Shown here piece by piece: positions 1-14,100 of a stretch of 64,000 nt of DNA. Made by a program: the position numbers and the translations under genes. The notes below the pieces were generated by a model. The model made no database searches. It had not been told where the DNA came from and was given only the letters and a program-made list of their open reading frames with translations. Source of the stretch: Pholis gunnellus (Eukaryota > Chordata > Actinopteri > Perciformes > Pholidae). Numbering within the stretch: position 1 is the stretch's first letter; every line of letters begins with the position of its first letter. Where the stretch lies: positions 17,242,841 through 17,306,840 of the forward strand of contig OU342806.1 of the NCBI GenBank assembly GCA_910591455.2, given 5' to 3'.

Positions 1-1640
1 TTCCAGCCGTCTGCATTGATTTGCATCGCATGGAGGAGAATTTGCAGTCTGCCTTCCTCCAGCATCGAACAGACTATCCTCAGCCTTCCATGTGAAAACA
101 GCCTGTGACTCCATCTGCTGGATGAATTAAAGTACTACACTCATCCTAAAGGCTTTTGCATTTACAAAACATGAGGTGTCCAAATAACAATGGTCTAAAT
201 ATAGTCATGAAAGTCAGGCAACAACAGACATTGTCAGATGTCACGTTATAGCAGGGCATCTTATTTCCTTACAAGACAATGAATGCCTTTTTATAGAAGT
301 TTTATAAATGTCAAGGTAACATAACCGCTGTTTAAACAGCATTTAAAATACTGTACTTCAAAGTGTGTTTAGGCCTTGCTTCACACTGAATGTCAATGGT
401 TATGTATTATTCAGTTGTTTTAACGAAGCCATCTTTTGACATGCACAACACCACATCAGTGCTCGCTCAACACTACTTGTTTTGAGTTAAGAGCCCTTTC
501 ATTTATCGTATGTGAAAGTGATTGAACAGCTGGCCTACTCTATCACGCTTCAGAGGAGGCGGCAGCGAAAAACAACCATAACCAGCTCTGTGACTGAAAT
601 GACTTGACAAAATGTGCAGGAAGTTGCATCACAGGATGCTCAATATCTGTGACCTATAACAGTGTCTACTTCAGAACAATATCGCCGCCACATAAAAATA
701 CAATGAAATATCAAGGTGTTCACATCACGTGTCTTTTTTCACCGCGCTTCAAAAATTGCTCTTTTGTTTATACGGGGCAGCTAAAGTTTCCTGGCATGTT
801 TATGGCCCGTATCCTCTTTCATGTTGACTTCCTTTTTTCTAAAACGTGATGAGGAGCTAGGGGGTGATAGCCCTTTATTGTCGTATGATAAAAGATCCTT
901 TTCAGCCCAGCATGTATAGCCTACTGGAAGCCAGCTTTGGGATTAGTCTATCTAGGAGCAAATTCATTTTTCATTGAAATATATCACTGAACACTGAACA
1001 GGTTAAGAAAGACACAACTTATTAACAGTTCCAAGCATTGCGTGTTTTGTAAGTACATCCCATTTAGACGGAGTCCCAATTCCCAAGTTTGCATTCTTGA
1101 CTTCGGTTTCAGTGGCACTTGTCTCCTTTGCGCAGGCGGCCCCTCCCAAGCCTTTATCTCTGCGCTTCAGGTCATTCACTGTGTTCTCATGTATTGTTAC
1201 AAGGATGAAAAAAAAACACACTTAAAACAGAAACATGGCATGTGAAGTCCCAGCATGCCTTCAGATTAATGATATTTACAATAAATCGGATGGATGGGGG
1301 AGGAGGATGGAAAGAGCCAGAAACTAAATGTGGACCTCTGACTAGAGAAAAATAAAGAAAAACAGAGAGAGAAAAATGGTAAATGATGACATATATAATT
1401 TTGAAAGTTTGTATACAACATTCTCTTGCTTGGGTCTACGCTATGAGTGATAGCTTGTTTATACAAAGGGGCTAGGATGTGTTAGTAGGTCAGGAAACAA
1501 ACAAACGTTAGGACTTTGCTTCGATAGGATCATCAGTTTGAACTGAATCACTGCAGTTTAAAGTGGAACGCCACATTATTTGTTTCCTTTGGGTCCATTG
1601 TTGTCTGTCGTCGTCGTCAGTGCTGTTACATTTATTGAGC

Positions 1641-1646
1641 AATAAA
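1641..1646 (+). terminator. Possible poly(A) signal of an unseen upstream gene
   Basis: AATAAA preceded by TTTATT at 1631-1636, giving a small palindrome TTTATTGAGCAATAAA with a signal on both strands. Without an exon nearby it may be chance. Confidence 0.2.
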
Positions 1647-1777
1647 GCTCAAGTTCAGTTCACAGTTTGGTGATAGAACTGGAGTCTGGATTGATATGTC
1701 ACATGAGTTTTTCTATTTTCTCTGTGAGGAAATGATGTTAGAAGTGTTGTGGTCCGTAACCCGATCAGTAAAATACT

Positions 1778-1782
<5 letters not shown>

Positions 1783-1855
<73 letters not shown>
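1783..1855. repeat. (AG)n microsatellite, 73 bp
   Basis: A pure AG run 225 bp upstream of the fndc7-like start codon. It creates Ser-Leu and Arg-Glu open frames on both strands that are not genes. Confidence 0.97.
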
Positions 1856-1858
<3 letters not shown>

Positions 1859-2080
1859 TCTTCTCCTCCTGTACTTCATGTAACTCACCAAACCCTCATC
1901 CATCCATCCAGCCCTCCATCCCTCCCTCCTGACTGCCTGGGGCTGTTGGTGGGACAGCCTGTCCCTGTTTGGGGACAACTGATTGGTTCCCACACACGCT
2001 GGGCTGAAGCTCAAAAGAATCCAGAACACATTTTGTATTTGACCACCTTCAATACTAAACTAATTGTAATCCAGCACTCA

Positions 2081-2143
2081 ATGTCAAAAATGGGATTGTT
2101 GGGAGCTTTAAGCTTTTCTTTAGCATTGGTATCTCTAACTCAG
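2081..2143 (+). CDS. fndc7: fndc7-like exon 1: start codon and signal peptide
   Basis: Codes for a 21-residue start with the hydrophobic run GLLGALSFSLALVSL, typical of a secretory signal. The frame is also open upstream to an ATG at 1946, but the residues added there are not signal-like, so I chose 2081; ATG 2090 is an alternative. The donor is CAG|gtaaat, and the exon ends in phase 0. Confidence 0.8.
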
Positions 2144-5100
2144 GTAAATATATATTTATTTATGTTAAATCCTGTCAAACTCAACAATATGGATATTATT
2201 TAGTGTTCAAATATTTATAGCATGCTATTGATTAAATTATAATTTTTTTTTTTTTACAGATACCGTATAGTGCAGCAGGTAAGTAAACCAAGACGTTTCG
2301 TGTGAATACTATTTGAAATATTTGTGTTGGCATAACTTGGATTTAAAAAAAACCCTCAATATGTCACATACAACATTTATGATATTTTTGTATATTTGTG
2401 ATATACCTTCAATTCCACACTTTATTTTCTGTAACCCAGCTCGTGTTTTCAGTGCCATGTCTTTCCATCTCTTACAGGCTGCATCTCCTTGTCAGCAAAG
2501 TCTTCAAGGCCCTCATCGATTCTGGTAACATGGGAAAAATATGCTGGGGCCACAAACTATTTTTTGGACCTTCGGGTGAAAAACAGTACACAACTTGCAC
2601 CGATTGTGGTGAGCCTGCCAGCGACCTCGACAGAAAGGGATGTGTGGGGTCTGGAACCGGGAACCGAATATAGTGTGACTCTCAAAGTCTTTCAATTCTT
2701 CAAAGTGAACTGCACGGCTCAAACTGTGGCGACCACAGGTAAAGAAGAAGACAGTTGATACAACATTGACATAGAATAGTTGTAACTTCTCTAATTAGAT
2801 TGATTTGGTTACTTTTGTTTGAGCAGCATCGTCATGCCATTCGCCCTCAGGGGTCAAATTGTGGCATACAGTTATAAATAGCGAACTGTACATATTTCAG
2901 TATACGAATACATACCAAACAAGCTCCAAAAGGAGTTACTTGAAAATAAATGTAGAATGTTCTGTATCAAATTAGTCAACTCAGACTGCGTAAAAAACGC
3001 ACCATTACGCACAGATGCAAAATATGTAGCATCTCAACGATGCTGTCTCCCCTCCTCTTTCCTCTCAGTGCCCGCTACATCGCAGATAGTATACGGCAGA
3101 GCTCTGTCGAGTACTTCAGCCATGGTAAAGTGGACTGAGGTAACCTCGGCGGAGCACTACAACCTGCTGATGTACTCTCAGGCCACCGGACAGATGAGAA
3201 ACCTGACCTCCACCAACCTCTCCGCTGTGTTGGTAAATCTGCAGCCCTCCAACCTCTACGACTTCTACATCGTCACAGCTAACCACGCCGGCTCGGGACC
3301 CAGAAGCAAAGTGCGGACCATCACGACCTGTAAGTGATCAGTTCCTTTTGGAGCCATGAGAAGTCTTTTTTTTTTTTAGGAAGGATGGGTGATATAATAT
3401 CAGTTGATCTGAAGACATGTCTCTGCATGTAACGCAGAACCTCAAAACCTTGCTTTCGTTTACATAATGTATGTAATGACCAAGAGAAGACATTATCAAG
3501 TTTTTAATGACTGGAAAAGCCAGAGGTAGTCTACTGTCAAACTATATCAAGACATCATGCTTTACTGTGTTCAACTGAGTGACTGACAGCAGCTAAAGTA
3601 AACGTATGAATGTTGCATTAAACTCCCCCAGACATCCCCAGAGCAAGTAACAAGTAATACAAGTGACCAAACTCTCCATCAAGTGTTGGTAATTTACGTT
3701 ACAACGTTCCTGAAAATGTGGGTCTAGATTTTAATGGTCAGCATAAATATGGGGTCAATTCATGTCAGCTATATTCATGTAGCCCAAAATCACAAATATG
3801 CGTTTATCATCTGTACAGCAAACACCCTCTATTCATAGACCCTCAGCTCGGAAATCTGGTAATACATTGGAGTCTCTGTTTGTTACTATAGGAAAGTTAC
3901 ATGATAATTAATCACCCAAATAATAAAAAAAAACATTTTATTTTCTTATATTGAGTTGTACACTGTATATCCATGACGATAGTTTTATTCATCATATGAT
4001 GTCATTTTATATGGAGAGTTTATGTTTCTAAGATATCTGTCTCTGAGGTTTTTGCCCTCACCTCAATACAGTTGAGCTGAATGGAATTTTGTTTGTGGTG
4101 CCCACAGTTCTGAAAAATTACATTAAATATGTCAAACGTTTCCGACTTTTCCAAGAACTATTGTCCAATTGATAATTCAAACACACAAATTCTATTACAG
4201 AAGAGATAATTGGTGCAAAACCAGCGAGATGTGTGTGGTAATTTTGGGACAAGGTTTCTGGGAAGACATGGCGCTGTTGAGCTTTTCAAATGTAATCTTT
4301 CAATTCTTTGAGCTGCATAAACAATACAGTAATTCCTTTCAACTTGGCACAAAAAGACATTGCTTTGAGTAAAATGAGACGATATGTATCTTTTGTGTGA
4401 ACTGACCCTTTAACGTGGCTGAACTTGTCTTGGCTGTAATTGCAGACTATGAATTCCTAAATTGAAAGGCAACAGTGAAGCTTTTTAGTTCTTGAAATCA
4501 AAGAGGCTGATATCTCCTCTAACTAAGTGCTTATGTTTCTAGTGGCTCAGCCTCCGGTGAACATCACAGCGACACAGATTGGCCGGGACACGGCGAGGGT
4601 GAAGTGGCAGCCGGTGGAGAGCGTCCTGCTATACAAAGTCTCCATCCAGGACACTGATGAACCCAACAACCCGCCGTCTGTGTACAACATCACAGACATT
4701 GAGCTGGATGTTCAAGGCATCTTCCCATGTTCCAACTATGTGATATCAGTGTCCTCATACAACACGTTTCTGGTGCCCAGCGAGCCCACAGACTACACCT
4801 ACACCACCAACAGTGAGTCGGCACAGCCATACCGATATCAGTAACCGGGTGATTTTGATCTAGGTCAGCTATTCTCTCTGAGCCGTTCCTTTCAAACATG
4901 CATTATATGATCCTCAGGGGAAAAGGGATTCAGATGCCCTGACAACCTACTTGTTGTTGAGGTTGTCATGTAAACATGAACCTAAGAAAAAACAGGAACT
5001 GAAGCGATTGTTTACGTCTTTTTACAGTATATTAAATATGGAATATACAGCTTTAACACCATATGGTCCGTTTGCCCCTATCAGAGATAATGTGATAGTT

Positions 5101-8100
5101 TGAAACAGAAATAATGAAGAATTGTACTCATAAAACAACTCTTTTTAACGATGGCATACTTATAAAGCAATCACTATTTCTTACCAGAAAGTTTATGGTA
5201 TAAAATGTATATAGAATGTCAATCCACTTAAAACATTCTTTTTTACCACGTACAATAAAAACAAAACACTAATCCTGTGTTTCTTGCAGAGCTCAGACCG
5301 GTTTCATCAGTTTCGGTGGACTACACCTGCACCACTCACTCAGCCATGGTTGCCTGGTCGCCCGTGTTTGGGGCCGACTCCTACAATGCCACGGCGGTGG
5401 GCAAGAATGGCACGCTGCTGACGTGCACCAGCCAGAGCACCAGCTGTCAGATCACCGGACTGAGCTGCGGCCAGAGCTACGTGGTGCATGTAACGCCAAT
5501 GTCGGAGAACTGCAAGCACATGAGGAACACCACCTCAGCCACTTTTCAGACCGGTGAGACGCAATAATCACAAAGAAAAAAGGATCATTGCTGCAGCATT
5601 TTGATTTTAGATTCTCAGCCATTTCATCATAGTTGAAACAGAGCAACTATTGGTAGTGAGAGAAACTGTGGGTGTTTGAATGAGGTCTCCCGTGACTCAG
5701 TGTGAGCCTCGCTTTTGGTGAAACACCAAAGGAGAGACAGTAAATGATGGGTGAAGTGCAGGGGAAACACAAATTTCAACCGTTTTCACAGGCCGAGTCA
5801 AACTCCTCATTACAAGTTATCTCTACTCCATGTGTACAATCAGTGGAGTGGCCCTTTGAATATGAGGTTGGCACACTACAAGCCCGAACTCTGGTCAGAA
5901 TAGTGAGGGAATGTGGTCAAACAGCGTGCTACATTTGACAAAAAGGCCAAGAAAACCAAACTGGAAACCCAGCTCTGGATTTGGTGATTATAACCCATCA
6001 ATACCAGTTAACTGACTCAATGGCTCTGTGTCCATACAATGTTAGTCTGACAAACATTCTTACGGCCCCACCCTTCCATCTATTTTGTTGCAGGCACTTA
6101 ATCCTTTCATCTCACATATCAGTCTATTCTGTTAGAGAGCCGGGTCGAGATATTCTGTCCAACCCCACCCCTGGTGCCGCATTGTGCACCGCTAAACTGT
6201 CGTGACTTGGATGATGCCGTACATGATTTTATGACAAGTAATTGTTTCGTCAATAATACTTTAATAACTCAATCTGGTGACATAATACCTTTTTTGGAAA
6301 AGCCTAAAGGCACAAGCAAAAGGAAACAGCATCGTCTTGGGATAATTTTGATTTTGTTTTATTAATAATACAGCTCCAATTGGGCTTTCATAGCCTTGGA
6401 TGAAGACTTTTTTACACTATTTTGATTAATGAGATTTGATATAAAGATCCACATCTGAATCCTGACATTAAAATGACAACAAAATAATTACATATTTTGT
6501 TAGGTATAAGATACACAAATTATAAATTGTCCTTTGGTTTTAACATAATACACCTGGTTGTTTTTACTTCAGAATAAGGGTTACTTAGGTCATATCAGTC
6601 AGGGGTCATTTGGGAATAGCTGTTTACCCCCCCCCCCCCTCGTTTTGTTTGGTGTCTGTTTGGCATTTATTTGAGTGCATCACTGGGTGTCTCCTTTGAA
6701 AACTGGGTCTCCCATTGAGCTGCACTGTCTATATCATATTGTGTTGTGTTCAGGTTGCTAAGAATGAGCCAGTGTTTGTGTTAAACCTGAAACCTCATAC
6801 AGTGAAAAGCAACACTGGAGTGTAATCTTCAGTATCAGGGCGTTTTGACCTGAAAAGGGATCATGTTTGATGTTGATACAAAACCATTTACTTACATTTT
6901 TGTTAGGTAATTTGTCCTTTATAATGATACCTATCCATCCATCCATCCATCTGATGGGAATGGGATTGATGAATAAGGTGAATTTCACAGTTTAAATAAA
7001 GATATAATACCCTTTTCCTTTCAGTTCCCTGTCCTCCCAAGAACCTGGAGTTGTTGCGAGTTTGTTCCAGCGAAGTCATTGTTTTCTCCTGGGAACGCAC
7101 AAACAGCACAGACCACTACTTGGCCCAGGCAGTGGACTCTCAGGTACCGCATTCTGGACAAAAGATATTTGCAGCAGCAATTTTTTATGTCAAATGAATG
7201 TGAAGATTCTTTTGAATTAAAAGACAATGTTCAACATTTTAGGAAAGAAATACGATAATTTGCCTTCTTATGTTGCATATTACTCTACAGCCAGCAGCTA
7301 GCTAGCTTAGCTTAGCACCATAGCTAGCCTGGCTCTGTACAAAGGCAAGAAAATCCCCCCCCGGCTTTGGTCTTTGTGCTTAACTAAGCTAAGTTCATCT
7401 AACTGTTTTCAAGAAAGCAAATAAGCATATGTTCCAAGATGTTGAACTATACCTTTAAAGAGGTAATGCCCAGAGTCTGTAATTTAGTGTACACATCATG
7501 TAAATGCTTTGTGATTGCTCTGTAGGGAGTGGTGCAGAAGTGTTTGACTGAAGACAACTCCTGTTATTTCACACACACGGTGTGTGGACGACACTATGAG
7601 TTCTCAGTCCTGTCCATCGCAGGGCAGTGCAGAAGCCAGATTAGCTCTACTGTTGGCATTCGTACAGGTATGACTACATCATCTCTACAGCAGTAAATGC
7701 ACACATACACATATCATTTTCTATAACAAAACATAACTTTGTGTAGCTTTTCTTTCAAATGTTGCTTAATCTAGAGAGATAGTAATTGTATCTCATTCAG
7801 TTAAAACAAGCAGAGAAAGAAAAATTATTCTTTTTTTAAATAGTGCAACCAGTGATGAAGATTTTCAATGTATATATCAATTGAATATCCATAATTTGAA
7901 GTTGCAGCAACTTTGGTACAACTCAATTTAAAACATTAGCTGAACTGTGATCCATTCTCATGTGATCGCCCTCCTGTGGATTCTCTTAAAACATGATCCA
8001 ACTGCTGTCCTATTTCAAAATGACAATATTATTTTAGCTCTTTTTAGCTTGCAGTGTTCGGTTATAATCTTTTATAAATTGCAAGTATAAATTAAACTTT

Positions 8101-11100
8101 ACCTGTCTCCAGCACCCTGTATGCCCCACAATCTGCAAACCTTAGCCGACTGCAACTCAGATGTTCTGCTCAGCAAGTGGGATCTCGCTGAGGGGGCTCT
8201 TCGTTACACAGTGGAGGCCTTCGGCAACAGGGAAAACAACCGCTACTACAACTGCAGCTCACAGTCCAACAGCTGCGCTATGCCGGGCGTCGAGTGTGGA
8301 GAGTTCTTCACCATCTACATCACAGCTTTTGATGAAGAATGTGCCAGCCCGAGGGTGCTGGGGCCTGTGGCTGAGACAGGTGAGGAGGAGCTGTTAGTGA
8401 CTGTTTATTAGATGCAAAAAGTATTGAGATTATTTACTTGCTCCATAAAAAGAATATCCAAAACAAGTAAAAGTTTTGTATACAACATCTTACTTTTGCA
8501 ATGGGAAGGAGGCATTGTATTGTCAGCTAAATGTACTCAGTACACATTGTAATGACTCCTGTCATATATTATTATACATTGAATTATTATTGCTGATACA
8601 TTAATGTGTAAACAGCATTTTGATAAGGAGAAATTTAACTGTAATATATACTGTTAGATTGTTGCATAGCTACCTGTCCTTTAGAATAAACTGACCAGAT
8701 GCTATTTTAAGTAAAATATTAGCCTGTACCTACAGACAATGTACAGTACTTATTAGTTACATTTCACCACAAAATATTCTCTCCATCACTTCCCAAACAT
8801 CACAGAAACTGACTATTCACTCAACATTTGCATGGGATTTCTTTATAGCTGAATCAATTAGTCAATTCATCAAATTCAAGTCAATTAAACAGAAAATTAA
8901 TCAGCAACTATTGTGATAATTGTTTATTATTTTTCAAGTTTAATTTACCGTTTATAGTTTCTCAAATGTGAAAGTTTGCTATTTTTCACAATTTACATTA
9001 CTCGATTTAACATGAATATCATTATGAATGAACTATCTTTTGGTTTTGTTCTGTGTTGGATAAAACGAGCACTTTGAAGACCTCACTCTGGGGTCTGGAA
9101 AATGCGATGGCCATTTGTTATTATTCTCTGATGGCTTTACAGACCAAACCAGTAAGCCAATAATTGAGAATATAATAAATCAATAATGTAAATAATCTCT
9201 TGATTGGCAACCTCGATTGTGATCGCCTTGCAAAGGTAAAAGAAAAGTGGAATTCATTGTTATGTAAATGTGTCCCCTTTCCTCTAGTCCCATGCGTTCC
9301 TCAGAACGTGTCAGCAGAGAGGGACTGTGGATCCGACTCCATCACGATGACCTGGTTAATGGCCGGCAGCGCAATATTCTACGTCGCCATAGCGAAGGAC
9401 AGTAATGGCGTCATTCACAGCTGCAACGCCATAGATTTGACGTGTAAGATCAAGGGCTTAAAGTGCAGCACCAACTACACAGCGTACGTCATCGCCACCA
9501 ACTTCATGTGCAACAGCTCTGAGAGCGAGATGCTCACCATAGAGACAGGTACTGTGAGGCTGCTCGTTCTTCTTCTTCTTCTTCTGGGTTATTAAACTGT
9601 AAAGCTGCTTGAGTGTCCTTTGAAAGGAACAAAAGTGGGAAAGAAGGGACCTGCATTTTTCATCTGAAGTACAAGATTTAAAGGTCAATAATATTGTCTG
9701 GAAGGATTGAACAAACTTCTATCTATGACATATTTAATGGCTTGGTCCCATTTCTGGAAAGCGATTTTTCAAATCTGTAAATCTCAGAAGGATATATTGC
9801 AGTTCTTTACATACATCTTCTGAGTTATTTGCCAGTTATTTGCCAGACTACAAGCAGCACCAAGCTGTTTTAAATACCTTCCTTTTAAAAATCTGAATCT
9901 TAAGCTGCTGATTTTAATTCAATTCTGTATCAATGTTTCATTTCAAAATGATGTCTACTTAACTGTCCCTTTGCCTTATTTCAGGTGCTTGCCCACCGCA
10001 TCACGTTACTGCCTCACTGGACTGTGTAGCCAATGAGGCTCTGATTTCGTGGCGTGACCAACCCAAAATAAACTCCTACACCGCCACCATCAAGGATGAA
10101 GATCAAGGACTTCTCAGCTGCAGCGCCACTAATACCAGCTGCAGGGTACCCAACCTGAAATGTGGCCATCTCTACACTGCCACTGTCAAAAACAACGATG
10201 GCATGTGCCTCAGCATGCCCTCTCAGGAAATCTACATGGAGTCTGGTAAAGGAACAACAATTCGTATATATTAAAACTTCATGTCACTATATCACCTAAA
10301 GAGCCAGATATTTCCCTCAACAGTTGGATCAGAACAAAAGGGTGGTAAAATTGGACTTAATTTATCAGATGGACAGAAATATGACTCCAGTTGAATGCCA
10401 CGTTGCTCCGTGCTGCTGTGGATGTGTAAATAGGCAACACTTTCCCAATGTCAACTCCACTGTAAGGTGACAATATGTCAGATGTTGTGTTTACAGCGTG
10501 TAGTGCTGACCCCAAGTGGCCAACAAAAAAAAGAAATCAATGAATCCATGTTTAAGTACCGCAGAGGCTGACTTCTTATATTGCCTATATCAGCGATTCT
10601 CAAAGTGAGGTCCGAGGGAAGTTATCAGATATAACAGGTTTTTTTAAAACATGTTTTCAAAGTTCAACAAATATTTAAATTTTTTTAATCTCTCTAATAG
10701 TTCAATCTGTAGCTTTTAAAATCTGCAAATATGTTTAATATATGTCTAACATCTTTCCAATAGATTTCTCTTGTCTTGTTCTTCCACATAACTAAGATTA
10801 TAGAAGAGTAAAAACATTCTAAGAAACATATGTTAGGAGGTCCCCAGTAGTCCATATTCTCTCATTTGTAAAGTGTTCTTGGCTGAATACAAATTGAGAA
10901 CCTTCGGTCTCTGTAGTCTGAGGAGTCCTAAAATGGCCACTGTACTGAGGATAAACCCTTTAGAAACATGGCTCTGGTGCCACCATCAAGCCAAACTTTG
11001 AACTATTTGCCCCACTAGCAGCAAGGATCTATGGTAAGAATAGCAAAGCTGTCATTTTCATATATTGTTTTCTGGTGTGTTATGTGCATTACAGCCTGGA

Positions 11101-14100
11101 ATGTACTCTTGGTCTTAATTTAACCACCTGCACATTAGCATCTAGACTTTTACATTTTTCCTAAACAGTGTCTCGATCAACCTGCATGTAGAAGCTCTGA
11201 GAGGGACATACTTTTCAACTTTCTTTCTTCTCTCCAGTTCCTTGTGGGCCCAACGTGAAAGCCAACTTAGACTGCCGGTCACAAGTACTGACCCTCAGCT
11301 GGAACGCGACGAGTAACGCAGAAGGTTACAAAACTGTGGTCTCAAACAGCAAAAACGCAATGTCTTACATCACCGCGAAGCCTGGGGTGACGATCACCAC
11401 GCTGGAGTGTGGACTTAATTACACACTGACAGTGATGTCCTTCAACAGCACCTGTTTCAGCCAACCCTCAGTGTTATCTATCAGGGAAAGTAAGAGAACA
11501 CGGTGACAAATGTGATACGTCGAAAAAACTTTAAAAAAAACTAGTAAATTATGCATGAGTAAGTTTTACCTGACATAAATGTGACTTAGTATCGAGAAAA
11601 TATGTCTACTGACATGTAAGCAGCTTTCTAGTACTCTAATTTGAAGACAATTCCTTAAACTGCACGGCGCTGATCTGAGGTTTTTCTCCCTCAGCACCAT
11701 GTGTGCCCACTAACGTGATGGTTGCAAGAAACTGTGGCCAGAGTTTTGCGCAAGTGACTTGGAATGCAAGCCGCGGCGCCCTACGCTACCAAGCAGCTGC
11801 AATAGACAAAGACGGCAGACGCCTGCTGTGCTCCTCCAATGAGACATGGTGCATGTTGAAGGGCCTCGTGTGCAGCCAGGTTTACAGTGTTGGGGTGTCT
11901 GCCATGGACGACACCTGCTCCAGCAATGAGAGCTCTGCAAAGACACTACGGCCAGGTAGAAACGAGCACGATTCAATCTCCGAAATGTGTAGATCCTTCT
12001 CACGGTCCCAACTACATGCCATCCATATGTTCTGTGTCCTTCCTCTACAGAGCCCTGCCCTCCCTCCCAGCTCAACGTCTCTGTCAACTGTGCCAATAGC
12101 TCTGCCATGTTAAGCTGGAGCAGCAGCCCCAATGCAGTGTCCTACACTGGCAAAGCAGCGAGCGCAAGCGGACACAATGTGACATGTGACGCAGGAATGA
12201 AGCTCGGTTGCCAAATGGATGGTCTGCACTGTGGCAAGATGTACACCTTCACTGTGTCAGCCTCAGATGGCGACTGTCAAAGTCCTGACAGCAAGCCTGT
12301 TGTCCAAACAACTGGTGAGAATGAGTCGCATCGCTACTTTCTTCCTGTGTCTTCTTTCTGCCTTCATAAACCCTTTCTTACAAATCCTCAATACCGCTTC
12401 ATTTTCCTTGCTTGTCCTTATTATTCTCTTTTTTTCCTTCTTCTGGATGGCTCTGTGAAAAATCGCCCTTTTCCTTCCCTACCTCTGGTTCTGGAGCTCA
12501 ATGACAGCTTGGCAAAGTCAATCTGCTGAGGAATACAATTGAGGATACATCCGAAAGCTCCAGAACAGCTCCTAAATGGGCTTTGTTGTAAAATGATTTT
12601 GCAAGCTACTGTTTTCAAGGTCAAGAACATATTTTCTTTCTGTACCAAAAAAAACAACTCTTAATCCACCGTGTTTCCTGTGCTGTTGGAAAACTGAAAG
12701 AGATGAGAGAAGTAGCCAAAAAACAAAATCTATGAATGAAATGAAGTGATTCAGTGACTACTACATGAATGTAATCAAAGTACTACCGAGTCTCACTCTC
12801 TGCCTCCTCTCAGCCCCGTGTGTTGTGAAGAGTGTGCTCAACACCCTGAACTGTAGCACCAACATACTGACCATCAGCTGGGCGCCTGGATCCATGCCAT
12901 TAAACTACAGCACCACCGCCCTGGCTGGAGACGGCACTGTACTTCGCTGCTTAACAGAGGATTCAAGTTGTACGCTGACTGACTTACAGTGTGGACAGAG
13001 CTACAATGTGACGACCAGAGCCGTCAGCAGCACATGTGAAGGACACAGCAGCGTCCCCGAAATAGTCAATTCTGGTAAGTTTTGCCAGTCGAGCCACCAG
13101 AGCAGTTAGGCTCTATGGAAATACAGAAAGCACAGCAAGCTAAAGGACATGGTCTCTTGGTAGTAAAATTGTTCCCTCCTTCCTCCTGATGTGCCTATTT
13201 TTCCACCAACATCATTTCTCTCTTAGTTCCTTGTGTTCCTGTGAACGTCCATGGCGTTGTGGAGTGCTCCACTAACACAGTGGAGGCGTCCTGGGATGCA
13301 GCTGCCGGCGCAGCGTCCTACATCTCCGCATTGAACAGAGCGGGAGGTTTCTCCTCTTCCTGCCCTACAGCTGACACAAGTTGCCTCTTCTCTGACCTGC
13401 AGTGCGCTCAGACGTACAAGCTCAGTGTGGTGGCCGTGAACGACAGGTGTAACAGCTCCACGAGTGCCAATATCTCAGCGAGAACCGGTAACTGCACACT
13501 TTTGATTACAAAGACATCTGAGCCTTTCATTTCAGGCAAACAGCGTGAAAGCTATTACTGTATGACGTATTTTTTTCGTGGATTTTTTTGTTGTTCTGGA
13601 GGCACTTGGAGCAAAACATTTGATGTTCTTGCTATATTGTTATTGACAATTAATTAGGATTTGGCTCAAAGCATAGCTATCAAAGTAATGCAGATGCCGC
13701 AGTCACACCAGAGCTACCAAAATATACTGACAGTTGAATTCCATCATTTAAGTGAAACAATTCAAGTCATAGTATAAATACAGGCATAATAGTCATCTTC
13801 CCCTGCCTCCTCCAGCACCCTGTGATCCTACAAATGTGGCCTCTGCTTTGCACTGCCTCTCTGGTGTGGTGACGGTGACTTGGGGGGCCAGCGCTGGAGC
13901 AAACCATTACACAGTTCACGCCAAGGCCAACGGACACATCGACGACTGTAACTCAAACGGCACTTCCTGTGAGCTGACCCAGCTGCAGTGTGGGAAGGAC
14001 TACGCTGTGACTGTGCTGGCAGGGGACGGGAACTGCAACAGCTCCATCCTCGCCAAAACCAATGTGACAACAGGTAAAGAAAGACACAATGGGAGTGAGG

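Larger units (their letters stand above)
1..2080. other. Upstream flank of the fndc7-like gene, no gene supported
   Basis: AT-rich sequence with only short chance frames. It should contain the promoter and 5'UTR of the downstream gene. A paired TTTATT/AATAAA around 1631-1646 might mark the 3' end of an upstream neighbour, but I cannot assign one. Confidence 0.4.

Noticed and set aside
1655..2029. 124-residue minus-strand frame and 78-residue plus-strand frame
   Set aside because: Both are created by the (AG)n microsatellite (Ser-Leu and Arg-Glu runs) and have no other coding signs.
1946..2080. Upstream ATG at 1946 in frame with fndc7-like exon 1
   Set aside because: It would place 45 non-hydrophobic residues before the signal peptide. 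ATG 2081 gives a clean secretory signal.
11710..12132. 140-residue minus-strand frame over modules 10-11
   Set aside because: It is the reverse-strand shadow of two FN3 exons and the short intron between them; similar shadows occur over many modules.
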